Below are positions 1-6,959 of a stretch of 13,162 nucleotides of DNA, piece by piece. The stretch is taken from assembly GCA_041476545.1 (NCBI GenBank), contig JBGOTP010000120.1, positions 1 through 13,162 of the forward strand, written 5' to 3'. Each line of letters opens with the position of its first letter. Positions within the stretch are counted from its first letter, which is position 1. The notes under the pieces are model-generated. The model saw nothing but the letters and a program-made list of their open reading frames with translations. It searched no databases and was not told the DNA's origin. A program made the translations under genes and the position numbers. This DNA is from JBGOTP01 sp041476545. Its GTDB lineage: Bacteria; Acidobacteriota; Vicinamibacteria; Vicinamibacterales; CAVVIG01.

Positions 1-471
1 GAGGACAAGCGTCAACTGCTGGAACAGGCCATCGGCGCCATTCGAGAGCTGGAAACGATGCTGACCGCTCGTCGAAGCGCCGACCCGGCCATGTTCCAGC
101 GCATTATCGAGGTGATTGAAATGCAGAACAATGCTGAAGCGTGGAAACAGAAATACGACGACCTGGTGCAGACAAAGATCGAGCGTCTTCGCTCGCTCTC
201 GCCGGAGGCCCTTGCCGAACTCCGTGCGCAGTGGTCCACGCTCGTCACGGAGATTCAGGGGGCCCTGACCGAGGACCCGGCAAGCCCAAAGGCGCAAGGG
301 TTGGCCGCTCGCTGGACCGGCCTGCTGGCAACGCTGATGGGGCAGTCCGTCAGCTCCGCCGAGTTGGGACAACATCACCATGCTCGGGAGTGGAACCCCC
401 GCATGGCGTCGTTTGTGGACAAACCGGTGTGGGACTTCATGACCCGCGTGCTCGCCGCAACGGGCCGATGA
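1..471 (+). CDS. MerR-family regulator, C-terminal part with TipAS-like domain (5' partial)
   Basis: The frame is open from the first base to the TGA at 469-471, so the N-terminus, including the expected MerR winged-helix DNA-binding domain, lies outside the window. The ATG at position 58 is internal: the codons before it read as helical coil (DKRQLLEQAIGAIRELE), which fits the MerR dimerisation helix. The visible part is all-alpha. It carries a segment like RIIEVIEMQNN followed by KYDDLVQTKIERLRSLSPEAL and a Trp-containing helix, the pattern of TipAS effector-binding domains in MerR regulators of soil bacteria. TipA-type proteins bind small ligands, classically thiopeptides, and activate their own or linked genes; the ligand here is unknown. 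The family call rests on recognised sequence style without a visible DNA-binding domain. Confidence 0.75.
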   Translation, partial: EDKRQLLEQAIGAIRELETMLTARRSADPAMFQRIIEVIEMQNNAEAWKQKYDDLVQTKIERLRSLSPEALAELRAQWSTLVTEIQGALTEDPASPKAQGLAARWTGLLATLMGQSVSSAELGQHHHAREWNPRMASFVDKPVWDFMTRVLAATGR

Positions 472-493
472 CTTAGGGCGCATTGCCGCATCA

Positions 494-531
494 GGGCTGA
501 GGGCCAAGGGCTGAGGGCTGGGGCTGAGGGC
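494..531. repeat. Three-copy short repeat GGGCTGAGGGC
   Basis: Three exact copies of GGGCTGAGGGC sit at 494-504, 508-518 and 521-531, with periods of 14 and 13 bases. They lie in the 129-base gap between the MerR gene and the DUF4097 gene. The array is strongly G-rich on the + strand. It may be a slippage-prone low-complexity patch or a member of a dispersed genomic repeat; no function is evident. Confidence 0.7.
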
Positions 532-600
532 GGAACTTCCGACCGACGTCAGTCGTCCAAACCTGCGACCAGGCCAGCCGGCCACTGAGAGGCGTGCCAG

Positions 601-1386
601 ATGACTGCTCGAACACCTGTAGTCGCCCTTGCCCTCATTCTGTGCGGTGCGTCTCTCTACGCAGCCGACACGAAGAATATCGACAGGACTCTGCCGCTAC
701 GAGCCACCGGGGCTGTCACGCTGGATGCGCACAACGGCTCGATTCAGGTCCGGACCTGGGACCGCGCCGAAATCGAGGTTCACGTGCGGATCGAGGCGGG
801 TGGAACATCATCCGACGATCGCCGCCGGTTCAACGAGACGACGGTGGAGATCGATGGTTCCTCAGACTCAATTTCGATCCGGTCGAGGACGCCTGATAGC
901 GACGGCTGGAGCTGGTGGTCGTGGTTGGGACACTTGGGAAACTGGGGAAACAGCCCGCAGGTCCACTACGCCATCACGGCCCCGCGGACCGCGCGATGGA
1001 AGATTCGCGATCACAACTCCAAGGCCGAGATCCACGACGTGAATGCCGCGCTTGAACTGGACACGCACAACGGCAGCGTCTGGGTTGTGAACTTGAGCGG
1101 GCCGCTCGAGTTGAACATGCACAACGGCGACGCGCACATCGATTTCGCATCGTTCACACGCAATAGCCGCATCGATACCCACAACGGCACCGTGGAATTG
1201 GCGCTGCCCGCATCGAGCAGATTCGAGTTCCACTCGGACGGCCACAACATGCACGTGGATTCGGATTTTCCGGTGATGGTGCGGTCTTCCTACGGCCAGC
1301 ACAACGTCAATGGTCCGGTGAACGGAGGTGGCCCGGAACTGCGGATCACCTCGCACAACGGCCGTTTCCGCCTGCGCTCGAAGTGA
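601..1386 (+). CDS. Secreted DUF4097-type beta-helix-like protein with HNG repeats
   Basis: The 261-residue product begins with a clear signal peptide (residues 1 to about 22, ending near LYAAD). The rest is beta-rich with regularly spaced turns, as in the DUF4097 / putative auto-transporter adhesin head families found in bacterial envelopes. The turn motif here is His-Asn-Gly: HNG at residues 44-46, 156-158, 174-176, 194-196 and 252-254, with the variants HNS (138-140), GHN (214-216) and QHN (233-235). A Trp-rich insert (W103, W105, W106, W108, W115) interrupts the early repeats. The ATG at 601 follows a weak AGAGG-like ribosome site and places the signal peptide correctly. DUF4097 proteins have no settled biochemical role; a structural or metal-binding role outside the membrane is my inference. 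The gene stands alone, 84 bases before the toxin-antitoxin pair. Confidence 0.8.
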   Translation: MTARTPVVALALILCGASLYAADTKNIDRTLPLRATGAVTLDAHNGSIQVRTWDRAEIEVHVRIEAGGTSSDDRRRFNETTVEIDGSSDSISIRSRTPDSDGWSWWSWLGHLGNWGNSPQVHYAITAPRTARWKIRDHNSKAEIHDVNAALELDTHNGSVWVVNLSGPLELNMHNGDAHIDFASFTRNSRIDTHNGTVELALPASSRFEFHSDGHNMHVDSDFPVMVRSSYGQHNVNGPVNGGGPELRITSHNGRFRLRSK

Positions 1387-1447
1387 GTTCGCGTTGGACG
1401 CGCGGGACGCCGAGACTGAGGGACTATCCCACGCCCTGATCTGGTCA

Positions 1448-1469
1448 ATACGATAAACATACGATACAC
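1448..1469 (+). promoter_or_regulatory. Direct-repeat operator / -10 region of the vapBC-like pair
   Basis: Two 11-base units, ATACGATAAAC (1448-1458) and ATACGATACAC (1459-1469), lie back to back with one mismatch, ending one base before the GTG start. The second unit contains TACGAT (1460-1465), a fair -10 hexamer, so transcription would begin at or very near the start codon. Ribbon-helix-helix antitoxins commonly bind short tandem repeats over their own promoter, so this is a natural autoregulatory operator. The binding is inferred; the repeat is directly visible. Confidence 0.6.
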
Positions 1470-1470
1470 T

Positions 1471-1806
1471 GTGGCCATGGCCAGAAGGGCGGTGTCGCTC
1501 ACGCTCGCCGAGGACAATCTGCTGTGGTTGAAGGGGCGGGCCGGGCACAAGGACGGGAACCTGAGCGCGGCGGTGGATCAGTTGATTACCGATGCCCGGG
1601 CCGGGCGCGTGGGCAGCTCAGTGCCGGCACGGTCGGTGGTGGGCACGATCGACCTGGGCGCCGACGATCCGGGGTTGCAGGGCGCCGACGACGTGATGCG
1701 GAAGCTGTTTGCGGCGTCGGTTTCACGCCCGTCAATCGCACGGGGGTCGAGCCTGCGGTACGGCGTCAGCGCCAGGCCCCGGAAGGCGAAGCGGGAGCGT
1801 GGCTGA
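1471..1806 (+). CDS. VapB-like ribbon-helix-helix antitoxin
   Basis: This 111-residue protein opens with a short strand (RRAVSLTLAEDNL) and two helices (LLWLKGRAG, then LSAAVDQLITDAR), the arrangement of a ribbon-helix-helix DNA-binding and dimerisation domain. The second half (residues about 50-111) is low in recognised structure and rich in Arg/Ser, as expected for the flexible toxin-wrapping tail of an antitoxin. The start could be GTG 1471 or ATG 1477; GTG is listed because it sits exactly 5 bases after the TACGAT -10-like hexamer, and no ribosome site precedes either codon. Its stop overlaps the start of the PIN-domain toxin by 8 bases, the usual coupling for such pairs. Expected role: neutralise the toxin and repress the operon. 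The family call leans on context as well as sequence. Confidence 0.75.
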   Translation: MAMARRAVSLTLAEDNLLWLKGRAGHKDGNLSAAVDQLITDARAGRVGSSVPARSVVGTIDLGADDPGLQGADDVMRKLFAASVSRPSIARGSSLRYGVSARPRKAKRERG

Positions 1807-2206
1807 GGTTCCTGCCGCCGTGACCGACACACACGCGTTGATCTTTCATGCCGCCGGCACCGGCGTGCTCGGGCGGCGGGCGGCGGCGCACTTCGACGCG
1901 TGCGAACGCCAGCAGGCGCTGGTCCACGTGCCCATGGCGGTCGTCTGGGAGGTCAGCCTGCTCGCTCGCGTGGGCAAGATCAACCTCCGGCGGTCCGTTC
2001 GCGACTTCTTCGGCGACCTCTTCACCAACCCGGCGTATCACTCGTACGAACTGACGCCGGATCAGGTCTATCTGGCGGACGATCTGCGATTCACGCGCGA
2101 CCCGTTCGACGGATTGATTTGCGCTGCGGCGCGGACGCTGAATCTGCCGTTGTTGACCAGGGACGCCGACATCCGCAGATCAGGTGCGGTCAAGGTCACC
2201 TGGTGA
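1799..2206 (+). CDS. VapC-like PIN-domain ribonuclease toxin
   Basis: The product is about 135 residues, the normal size for a single PIN domain. From GTG 1799 the expected acidic metal ligands are visible: D10 in VTDTHALIF, E51 in VVWEVSLL, D104 in TRDPFDGLICAAA, and D122 in LLTRDADI. The GKINL block after the conserved Glu is typical of VapC toxins of the COG3744 style. Such toxins are Mg-dependent RNases that cut tRNA or rRNA when freed from the antitoxin. The open frame extends upstream to 1709, but that part lies inside the antitoxin gene in another frame and lacks family features, so it is excluded. GTG 1799 overlaps the antitoxin stop by 8 bases; GTG 1820 (giving 128 residues, starting VTDTHAL) is the alternative start. 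Confidence 0.88.
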   Translation: MAEVPAAVTDTHALIFHAAGTGVLGRRAAAHFDACERQQALVHVPMAVVWEVSLLARVGKINLRRSVRDFFGDLFTNPAYHSYELTPDQVYLADDLRFTRDPFDGLICAAARTLNLPLLTRDADIRRSGAVKVTW

Positions 2207-2239
2207 TCATGCGGCCGATTCCTTTGCACGAAGTCGTTG

Positions 2240-2245
2240 TACGAT
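2240..2245 (+). promoter_or_regulatory. Candidate -10 element of the DUF4159 gene (leaderless)
   Basis: TACGAT lies 6 bases before the ATG at 2252, so the expected transcription start falls on or next to the start codon. No Shine-Dalgarno sequence is present. The same hexamer at the same distance precedes the vapB-like gene. No good -35 is visible; GATTCC at 2217-2222 is at the right spacing but is not consensus. Confidence 0.4.
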
Positions 2246-2251
2246 TGTCAC

Positions 2252-3085
2252 ATGCGGCGCGCGCAGGCATCGGCTCGATGGATGCGACTCGGACTCGCCT
2301 TTGCGCTGGCGCTGGGACTGGCCGCCGTGAGCGGCGCGGCGCAGCAGTTCACCATCCTGACAAACGGACGGAACCTCCAGATACCGATCAACCACGGACT
2401 CCCCGACAAGCCGCTCGGCTTCACGTTCTGCCGCCTGCGGTACGAGAACATCCGCAGGGCGAGAAAGTCGGGCTGGGGCGACGATTATCCGCAGGCGGAT
2501 TACAACTTCATGGTGCGCCTCGCCGAGCTGACCAGAACGACGATCAGCCGCTGGAATGATGGATACCCCGGCTTTGCGAACGTCACCGCCATGGATCCCG
2601 ATCTCTTCCGGTGTCCGTACCTGCGCATGCAGAACGCGGCCAACTACGACTTCACGCCTGAGGAAACCGTCCGCATGCACGACTACCTGCTGAAGGGCGG
2701 CTTTCTCTGGATCGACGACAACTGGGATCCGGACTTCGAGTACATCCGTCCGAACCTCATGCGAATCCTGCCCGGCGCAAAGATCGTCGACCTGCCGGTC
2801 GAGCACCCGATGTTCTCGATTCTGTACCGCGTCAACCCCCTCCCGCAGATCCCGTCGCTCGGCGCGTGGCTGCGTACGCGTCAGGATTCTGAGATCGGGC
2901 CTTCGACCGTGCACTACTACGGTGTGTTCGACGACCACGACAGGCTGCTTGTGCTCGTGAGCATGAACTCGGACGTTTCAGACAGCTGGGAGCGGGAAGG
3001 GGACAACCAGGATTACTTCGAGACCTTCTCGGCAAAGGGCTACGCGCTGGGCGTGAACGTGGCCGTTTGGATCATGACCCACTGA
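2252..3085 (+). CDS. Secreted DUF4159-domain protein
   Basis: The 277-residue product has an Arg-rich n-region, a hydrophobic core (LGLAFALALGLAAV) and an Ala cleavage zone near GAAQQF, so it is exported. The mature part shows the DUF4159 pattern: FTFCRLRYEN near the start, a central YLLKGGFLWIDDNWD block, a VDLPVEHPMFSILY block and a QIPSLGAW stretch, ending with a domain that contains HYYGVFDDHDRLLVLVSMNSD. DUF4159 proteins are common in Acidobacteria and Planctomycetes, often near MoxR and DUF58 genes, and resemble glutamine-amidotransferase-like folds; their activity is unknown. Here the gene is alone. The open frame begins at a TTG at 2237, but ATG 2252 gives a proper signal peptide and is preferred. 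It ends 137 bases before the convergent propeller gene. Confidence 0.85.
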   Translation: MRRAQASARWMRLGLAFALALGLAAVSGAAQQFTILTNGRNLQIPINHGLPDKPLGFTFCRLRYENIRRARKSGWGDDYPQADYNFMVRLAELTRTTISRWNDGYPGFANVTAMDPDLFRCPYLRMQNAANYDFTPEETVRMHDYLLKGGFLWIDDNWDPDFEYIRPNLMRILPGAKIVDLPVEHPMFSILYRVNPLPQIPSLGAWLRTRQDSEIGPSTVHYYGVFDDHDRLLVLVSMNSDVSDSWEREGDNQDYFETFSAKGYALGVNVAVWIMTH

Positions 3086-3116
3086 GGTTCTCAATCGAGT
3101 CGCTCCCCTCCCGTAA

Positions 3117-3191
3117 GGCCTCGTCGGCATCTACGGCGTGATCGCCTTTGCGACGACGCTACGGACGCGCGAAATCGGTGTTCGGGTGCCA
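3117..3191 (+). pseudogene. Relic of an FtsX/MacB-type ABC permease
   Basis: Directly after an in-frame TAA (3114-3116), the + strand reads VGIYGVIAFATTLRTREIG followed by VR. This is a close match to the conserved cytoplasmic signature of FtsX-family permeases, including the duplicated orphan permeases abundant in Acidobacteria, which typically continue with MALGA. Here the frame goes on as VPWRG, so the similarity is lost after about 24 residues. A shifted frame shortly after (RVGLAAAGMA, about 3228-3257) vaguely resembles the next permease segment. No start codon or complete domain exists. I interpret it as the leftover of a deleted permease gene lying between two convergent genes. Confidence 0.65.
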
Positions 3192-3222
3192 TGGCGGGGC
3201 GCGAGCGACTGCCGGCGCGAGG

Positions 3223-5106
3223 TCAGCGCGTCGGACTTGCCGCGGCCGGCATGGCGACGATGAATTGCTGGCCATCCTGGCTGACGACCTTGCCTTGCTG
3301 CACACCGGGCACCGGACCCGGAAACTTGAACAGGAGTCGCGGCGGGCCGGCTTGGAACGCCGGAGTCGTGGTGATGTCCACCGCCATGACCTCGAAGTCG
3401 CGGGTGATGAAATACAATTCCTTGCCGTCCTTTCGCCACGAAATCATGCCGTTGGCGCCATTGGGATTTGTGGAGACCTGCACGGCTGGACCTGGTCCCG
3501 GCTTCTCCGGCTTGCTCGCATCGAAGGGGCGCACGTAGACCTGCATCACGTCGACTTTGGTTTCGTTCGACATGTAGGCGAGGAAACGCGAGTCCGGAGA
3601 GAATCGGCCCAGGACCACGTCGTACTCTTCTTTGAGCCAGTCGATCTCTTTCCGGTCCAGCGGATTCGCGACGGCCGGTTGGAGCGGTACCACGAGGAGG
3701 GCGCCCGTGAAGAAGGTGAAGAACTTTCCGTCCGCTGACCAGTCGGTGAGGGCGATCCCGGCGCCCGGCGTGTAGCGGAACAACAGTTCTTCCGCGCCCG
3801 TTCCGTCCGCCGCCTTGCGGTAGATGCCGGAGTAGCTCCCGCGCGTCGACACGTAGGCCACGTGCTTGCTATCGGGAGACCAGAGCGGCCCAAAGTCCGG
3901 TGGCGTGTCGTTGGTGATCGCGGTCCCCTGGCCGGTCGTCAGGTCGAACGTCCAGATATCCGCGTTTCCATTCTGCGGATTGTTTCTGGTGACCACCACG
4001 CGCGTGTTATCGGGTGACAGTGCGGGCGGGCCGTATAATCCTGGCGGTCCGACGGTGCGCACGACCTTTCCCTGGCGGTCGAGCAGCGTCAGCTGCCGGA
4101 GTTGCGGCGGCGGCACCGCCATCACGACTCGCTCGCCATCGCGGCTCATGCCGGCTTGCGATGCGCCAATCGGCGTGGCTTCTGAGAGGCTGAACAGCAC
4201 TCGCGGCTTGCCGAACTCGACTTGAGGAGAGGTCGTCACTGAAACGGCCATCACCGCTCGATTTGGGGCCAGGTAGTACAGCTCTTTGCCGTCCCGTCGC
4301 CAATACGCCATTCCCACGCTGCCCTGGTCGGATACCTGCCACTGTCCCCCCGGCGGTGGAGCTGGCGGGTTGGGCGCCGCATTGAACGGGCGCACAAACG
4401 CTTCAAGTCTGCCCGACGGGTTCGAGACGTAGAGCGCGAGGCGTCCGTCAGGAGAAATGCGCGGGCCCTGCAGCCGAAACGAACTCCGTGCCACTTCGAT
4501 CGGTTTCTTCTCGCCGGCCGCATCGAGCGGCAACGAGTACAGGGCGCTCCCTCCGAGGTCGGCGGAGAAGAAGCTCAGAAAGCGTCCGTCCATGGACCAG
4601 TCGGTGAGATCGATCGGTGCGCTGCTCTTGTACTCGAGCGTTTCGGCGCCCGTACCGTTCGACGCCTTCCGAAACAGCCCAAAGCTTCCCGCGCGCAACG
4701 CCACGTACGCCACCTGGCTCCCGTCGGGAGACCAGGTCGGCGAGTTTGCCGCCTCACGCGGCTGGTTGGTCGTGATTTGGGTGCCCGCGCCCGTCGCCAC
4801 GTCGATCACCCAGACGTCTCGGGTTTCTTTGTCGAGATCGCCCTTGATCACGACCACGCGCTTCCCATCCGGGGAGAGCACTGGCCGGTCGTACATTCCC
4901 CGCGGTCCGATCCGGCTCACCTCTTTGCCTTCGCGATCAAAGAGGGTGAGCTGGCTGGCGTTGGTCTCGAGGATTTGCGCGATGGCCTTCGCCCTGTCGA
5001 CCGGGTCCCGCGGAAGCTGGGCCTCGCCCGGAACCGCAGCCAGCAGCAACGCGGTGAACAGAGCACCTTTCGCGATCATGCTCGTCGTCTGATGAAAGCT
5101 TTTCAT
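3223..5106 (-). CDS. Exported double TolB/PD40-type beta-propeller protein
   Basis: The 627-residue product has a signal peptide (residues 1 to about 30, ending VPGEAQ) and then two homologous halves. Half one starts near residue 52 (LTLFDREGKEVSRIGPRG) and half two near 338 (LTLLDRQGKVVRTVGPPG), a period of about 286 residues. Each half has repeated SPDG-type blades, a TDWS(M/A)DG block (168-174 and 454-460), a (F/Y)VRPF block (237-241, 524-528) and an R(R/K)DGKELY block (270-277, 558-565). These halves strongly resemble the extracellular propeller attached to many acidobacterial Ser/Thr kinases, but no kinase domain or transmembrane segment is present. A periplasmic scaffold or ligand-sensing role is plausible. 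Translation follows the DUF6152 gene after 8 bases. The short C-terminus (AAASPTR) abuts the permease relic on the opposite strand. Confidence 0.85.
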   Translation of the reverse strand: MKSFHQTTSMIAKGALFTALLLAAVPGEAQLPRDPVDRAKAIAQILETNASQLTLFDREGKEVSRIGPRGMYDRPVLSPDGKRVVVIKGDLDKETRDVWVIDVATGAGTQITTNQPREAANSPTWSPDGSQVAYVALRAGSFGLFRKASNGTGAETLEYKSSAPIDLTDWSMDGRFLSFFSADLGGSALYSLPLDAAGEKKPIEVARSSFRLQGPRISPDGRLALYVSNPSGRLEAFVRPFNAAPNPPAPPPGGQWQVSDQGSVGMAYWRRDGKELYYLAPNRAVMAVSVTTSPQVEFGKPRVLFSLSEATPIGASQAGMSRDGERVVMAVPPPQLRQLTLLDRQGKVVRTVGPPGLYGPPALSPDNTRVVVTRNNPQNGNADIWTFDLTTGQGTAITNDTPPDFGPLWSPDSKHVAYVSTRGSYSGIYRKAADGTGAEELLFRYTPGAGIALTDWSADGKFFTFFTGALLVVPLQPAVANPLDRKEIDWLKEEYDVVLGRFSPDSRFLAYMSNETKVDVMQVYVRPFDASKPEKPGPGPAVQVSTNPNGANGMISWRKDGKELYFITRDFEVMAVDITTTPAFQAGPPRLLFKFPGPVPGVQQGKVVSQDGQQFIVAMPAAASPTR

Positions 5107-5114
5107 GGCGGGCC

Positions 5115-5507
5115 TCAGCAGTTCTGCGGACAGAGCGAGATCACCTTCCCGTCGGGGAGCGTAATCGTCCGGATGAGGCCAGAGTGAGAGCCGTCTCTAG
5201 CGCGGCTCAGTTCCGCCGTCACCGTCTTGTTGATGGCGTTCTCGAAATCGCTCCTGGGGATGTCGCGGGCTCGGAAGAAACTGGGCGACGGCCCTTCCAT
5301 GGACCACGATTGTCCCGCCGTGTCACCGCTCTTCGAGTCGACCAAGAGGTTTGTATGTGGATTTGTCCAGAAGATCTTGGTGAGCGGGCCGCTCACCGTG
5401 ACGCGATCGTCGAAGTTGAAAGACGCGGACATGTTGTGATGTGCCCACGCCGAACTCGCCACCAACAGGGCCGCAAGGGCGATGACCGCGCCAAGTCTTT
5501 GACGCAT
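5115..5507 (-). CDS. Secreted DUF6152-family protein
   Basis: The 130-residue product has a signal peptide (residues 1 to about 22, ending SSAWA) followed directly by the family hallmark HHNMSASFNFDDRVTVSGPLTKIFWTNPH. Next come a WSMEGPSP block and a RTITLPDGKV strand near the end, matching DUF6152, a small secreted family of unknown function common in Acidobacteria and Proteobacteria. The two His after the cleavage site (residues 23-24) would form the mature N-terminus, which could favour metal binding (inference). The C-terminus, CPQNC, carries two Cys that could pair. A strong ribosome site (AAGGAGG) precedes the ATG. The gene is the first of a two-gene operon with the double-propeller gene 8 bases downstream. 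Confidence 0.85.
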   Translation of the reverse strand: MRQRLGAVIALAALLVASSAWAHHNMSASFNFDDRVTVSGPLTKIFWTNPHTNLLVDSKSGDTAGQSWSMEGPSPSFFRARDIPRSDFENAINKTVTAELSRARDGSHSGLIRTITLPDGKVISLCPQNC

Positions 5508-5564
5508 AGCTCCTCCTTTGTCCGAGATTTATCGTCTACCTTCGAGGATCGACCCCGAATCATA
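5508..5564 (-). promoter_or_regulatory. Candidate promoter and ribosome site of the DUF6152 operon
   Basis: On the - strand a TATGAT hexamer (5564-5559) would serve as the -10, placing transcription start near 5552 and giving a leader of about 45 bases. The leader ends with AAAGGAGGAGCT just before the ATG, the strongest Shine-Dalgarno sequence in the window. A second AT-rich hexamer, GATAAA, lies within the leader (about 5534-5529). No convincing -35 is seen. Confidence 0.4.
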
Positions 5565-5831
5565 CACTAGCCGGGCGGCAATCCCTCTGCACCCGTTAAT
5601 ACGTGGGAGATGGCCGTCGAGTTCGGAAAGCAGTGGAGCGACGCGTCGCACCGGCCTCATCCCGATGAGCGAGACCGGCGTTGCCAGGGACGCGGATGTC
5701 TCCAGAGCGTTTCCCGTCGGCGCCGGCGGAGGGGTTTGGATCACTCGCCGACCAGCTCCGCGGCGCGCTGAAGCCGCGAGAGAAATGAGTCGCCGCGGAT
5801 CAGCGTACGCGCAGAGTCGAACGCCCGTCGT
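5508..5831. other. 324-base gene-poor stretch between two - strand operons
   Basis: This gap separates the end of the HupE-like gene from the start of the DUF6152 gene. It holds the candidate DUF6152 promoter at its left end and a 6-base-pair inverted repeat CGCGGC/GCCGCG at 5759-5778, which lacks a T-run and is a poor terminator. A 71-codon - strand frame (5529-5744) has no ribosome site, no recognisable motif and a composition like a chance frame. I see no RNA gene or mobile element in it. Confidence 0.6.
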
Positions 5832-6959
5832 TCAGACGATTCGGTTGACGAACCACCACAAGCCGACAACCGCAATGACCGCGCTCGCGGCCTTGAGGAC
5901 CCGATCAGCAACCCGTGGTTGCTGACAACACAGCCGCCGGCAAAGGAGGACGAGCGGCAGTGCTACGAGGACGACGGCGATCTGTCCTGCTTCGGCCCCG
6001 CCGGTGAGCGTCGCGAGCGCCAGGGGCATCTGAGACGGTGCCAGCGGCATCTGCTGGAGCGAACCCGCAAACCCCAACCCGTGTGTGAGCCCGAAGGGGA
6101 ATGCCACCAGCCACCGCCCATCGGCACTCGTGACGAACCAGTTCTCCGCGCCGACATACGCGACAGAGAGCGCAATGGCCGGCCCCACGAGCGCCGCGAT
6201 CGGCGACAGGCCGCCGATCGCGGACAGGGCAAGCGTAATGGCGTGGCCAACGGCGAACGCCATCAGCGCGAACAGGAGAGACCTCGACCGGCCACCGACG
6301 AGCAGCAGCGCGATCAGGAAGACCAGGTGGTCGGGCTCCGTGAGGACGCGTGTGACACCGAGACGAAACACCCGTCCGGCCTGGCGGCCGAGCCCCATGG
6401 CCGCCCAGAGCCCGTTGCTCGCAGTGCCGGTGATAGTGAGTTGGGCGTGCCCGATGTACGCGATGCCCGGCGCGACACTGCGTCCCGTGTTGCCGGAGGC
6501 TCCTGCAGCGACTGCCGCGAGATGCCGATGACCGTGCGGCAGGAGATCGAGAAAACCGAGCGTTGCCGCCAACGTCTGTGGATCGCTCGTACACAGATAG
6601 GCGGCGCCGATTGACAGGCCGTCGCCTTCCTCCAGCGCGGCGTCCTGCAGCGTCCCTCGACAGGTTCCTGCGGCGGCGTCGAACGTGATGCGCGCGACGA
6701 TGGCGTCGGTGAGGCCCGGCCATGCGGCGCGGAGTTCACGGTCCGAGACCGACCCGTCGCGATCGCCGTCGAGCTCCGGGAGGAGGGAGACGAGTTCGGC
6801 GCGCGCGAACAGCAGCCTGACCGTGAGTGTGCGGCCCTGCAGGGCGTACTCGCCTCGCGACGTCCCGACCGCGTGCGCATGCGCGACGCCCGGAACGAGC
6901 AGCGTGGCCAGGACGACCGCGATCCCGACCAGCTCAACGCGCCAGTGACAACGTGGCAT
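5832..6959 (-). CDS. HupE/UreJ-like membrane protein with an EF-hand loop
   Basis: With the ATG at 6959 the product is 375 residues. It has a signal peptide (residues 1 to about 28, ending GVAHA), an exported domain of about 170 residues, then about six hydrophobic segments. The membrane part carries the HupE/UreJ type-2 signatures: TEPDHLVFLIALLL (208-220), AFAVGHAITLALS (234-246), IALSVAYVGAENW (262-274) and FGLTHGLGFAGSL (289-301), with His and Asp in the helices that could bind metal. Residues 64-75 form a textbook EF-hand loop (DGDRDGSVSDRE). HupE proteins are linked to nickel uptake, but this subgroup is uncharacterised and its substrate is unknown. The frame is open to 7001; ATG 6959 is preferred because it gives the shorter, normal signal peptide. 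It overlaps the end of the TPR gene by 26 bases, implying coupled translation. Confidence 0.82.
   Translation of the reverse strand: MPRCHWRVELVGIAVVLATLLVPGVAHAHAVGTSRGEYALQGRTLTVRLLFARAELVSLLPELDGDRDGSVSDRELRAAWPGLTDAIVARITFDAAAGTCRGTLQDAALEEGDGLSIGAAYLCTSDPQTLAATLGFLDLLPHGHRHLAAVAAGASGNTGRSVAPGIAYIGHAQLTITGTASNGLWAAMGLGRQAGRVFRLGVTRVLTEPDHLVFLIALLLVGGRSRSLLFALMAFAVGHAITLALSAIGGLSPIAALVGPAIALSVAYVGAENWFVTSADGRWLVAFPFGLTHGLGFAGSLQQMPLAPSQMPLALATLTGGAEAGQIAVVLVALPLVLLCRRLCCQQPRVADRVLKAASAVIAVVGLWWFVNRIV

Noticed and set aside
868..1548. 226-codon - strand frame opposite the DUF4097 and vapB-like genes
   Set aside because: It is antisense to a protein with a signal peptide and clear repeats; its V/R/H-rich composition is a mirror of those codons.
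1709..1798. Upstream extension of the PIN-domain toxin frame
   Set aside because: It lies within the antitoxin coding region and reads as Arg/Gly/Ser-rich shadow sequence; the PIN domain begins around 1820.
5529..5744. 71-codon - strand frame in the gene-poor gap
   Set aside because: There is no ribosome site, signal or known motif, and the frame covers the likely DUF6152 promoter.
5759..5778. CGCGGC/GCCGCG inverted repeat as terminator of the HupE operon
   Set aside because: The stem is only 6 bp with an 8-base loop and no following T-run, easily expected by chance in GC-rich DNA.
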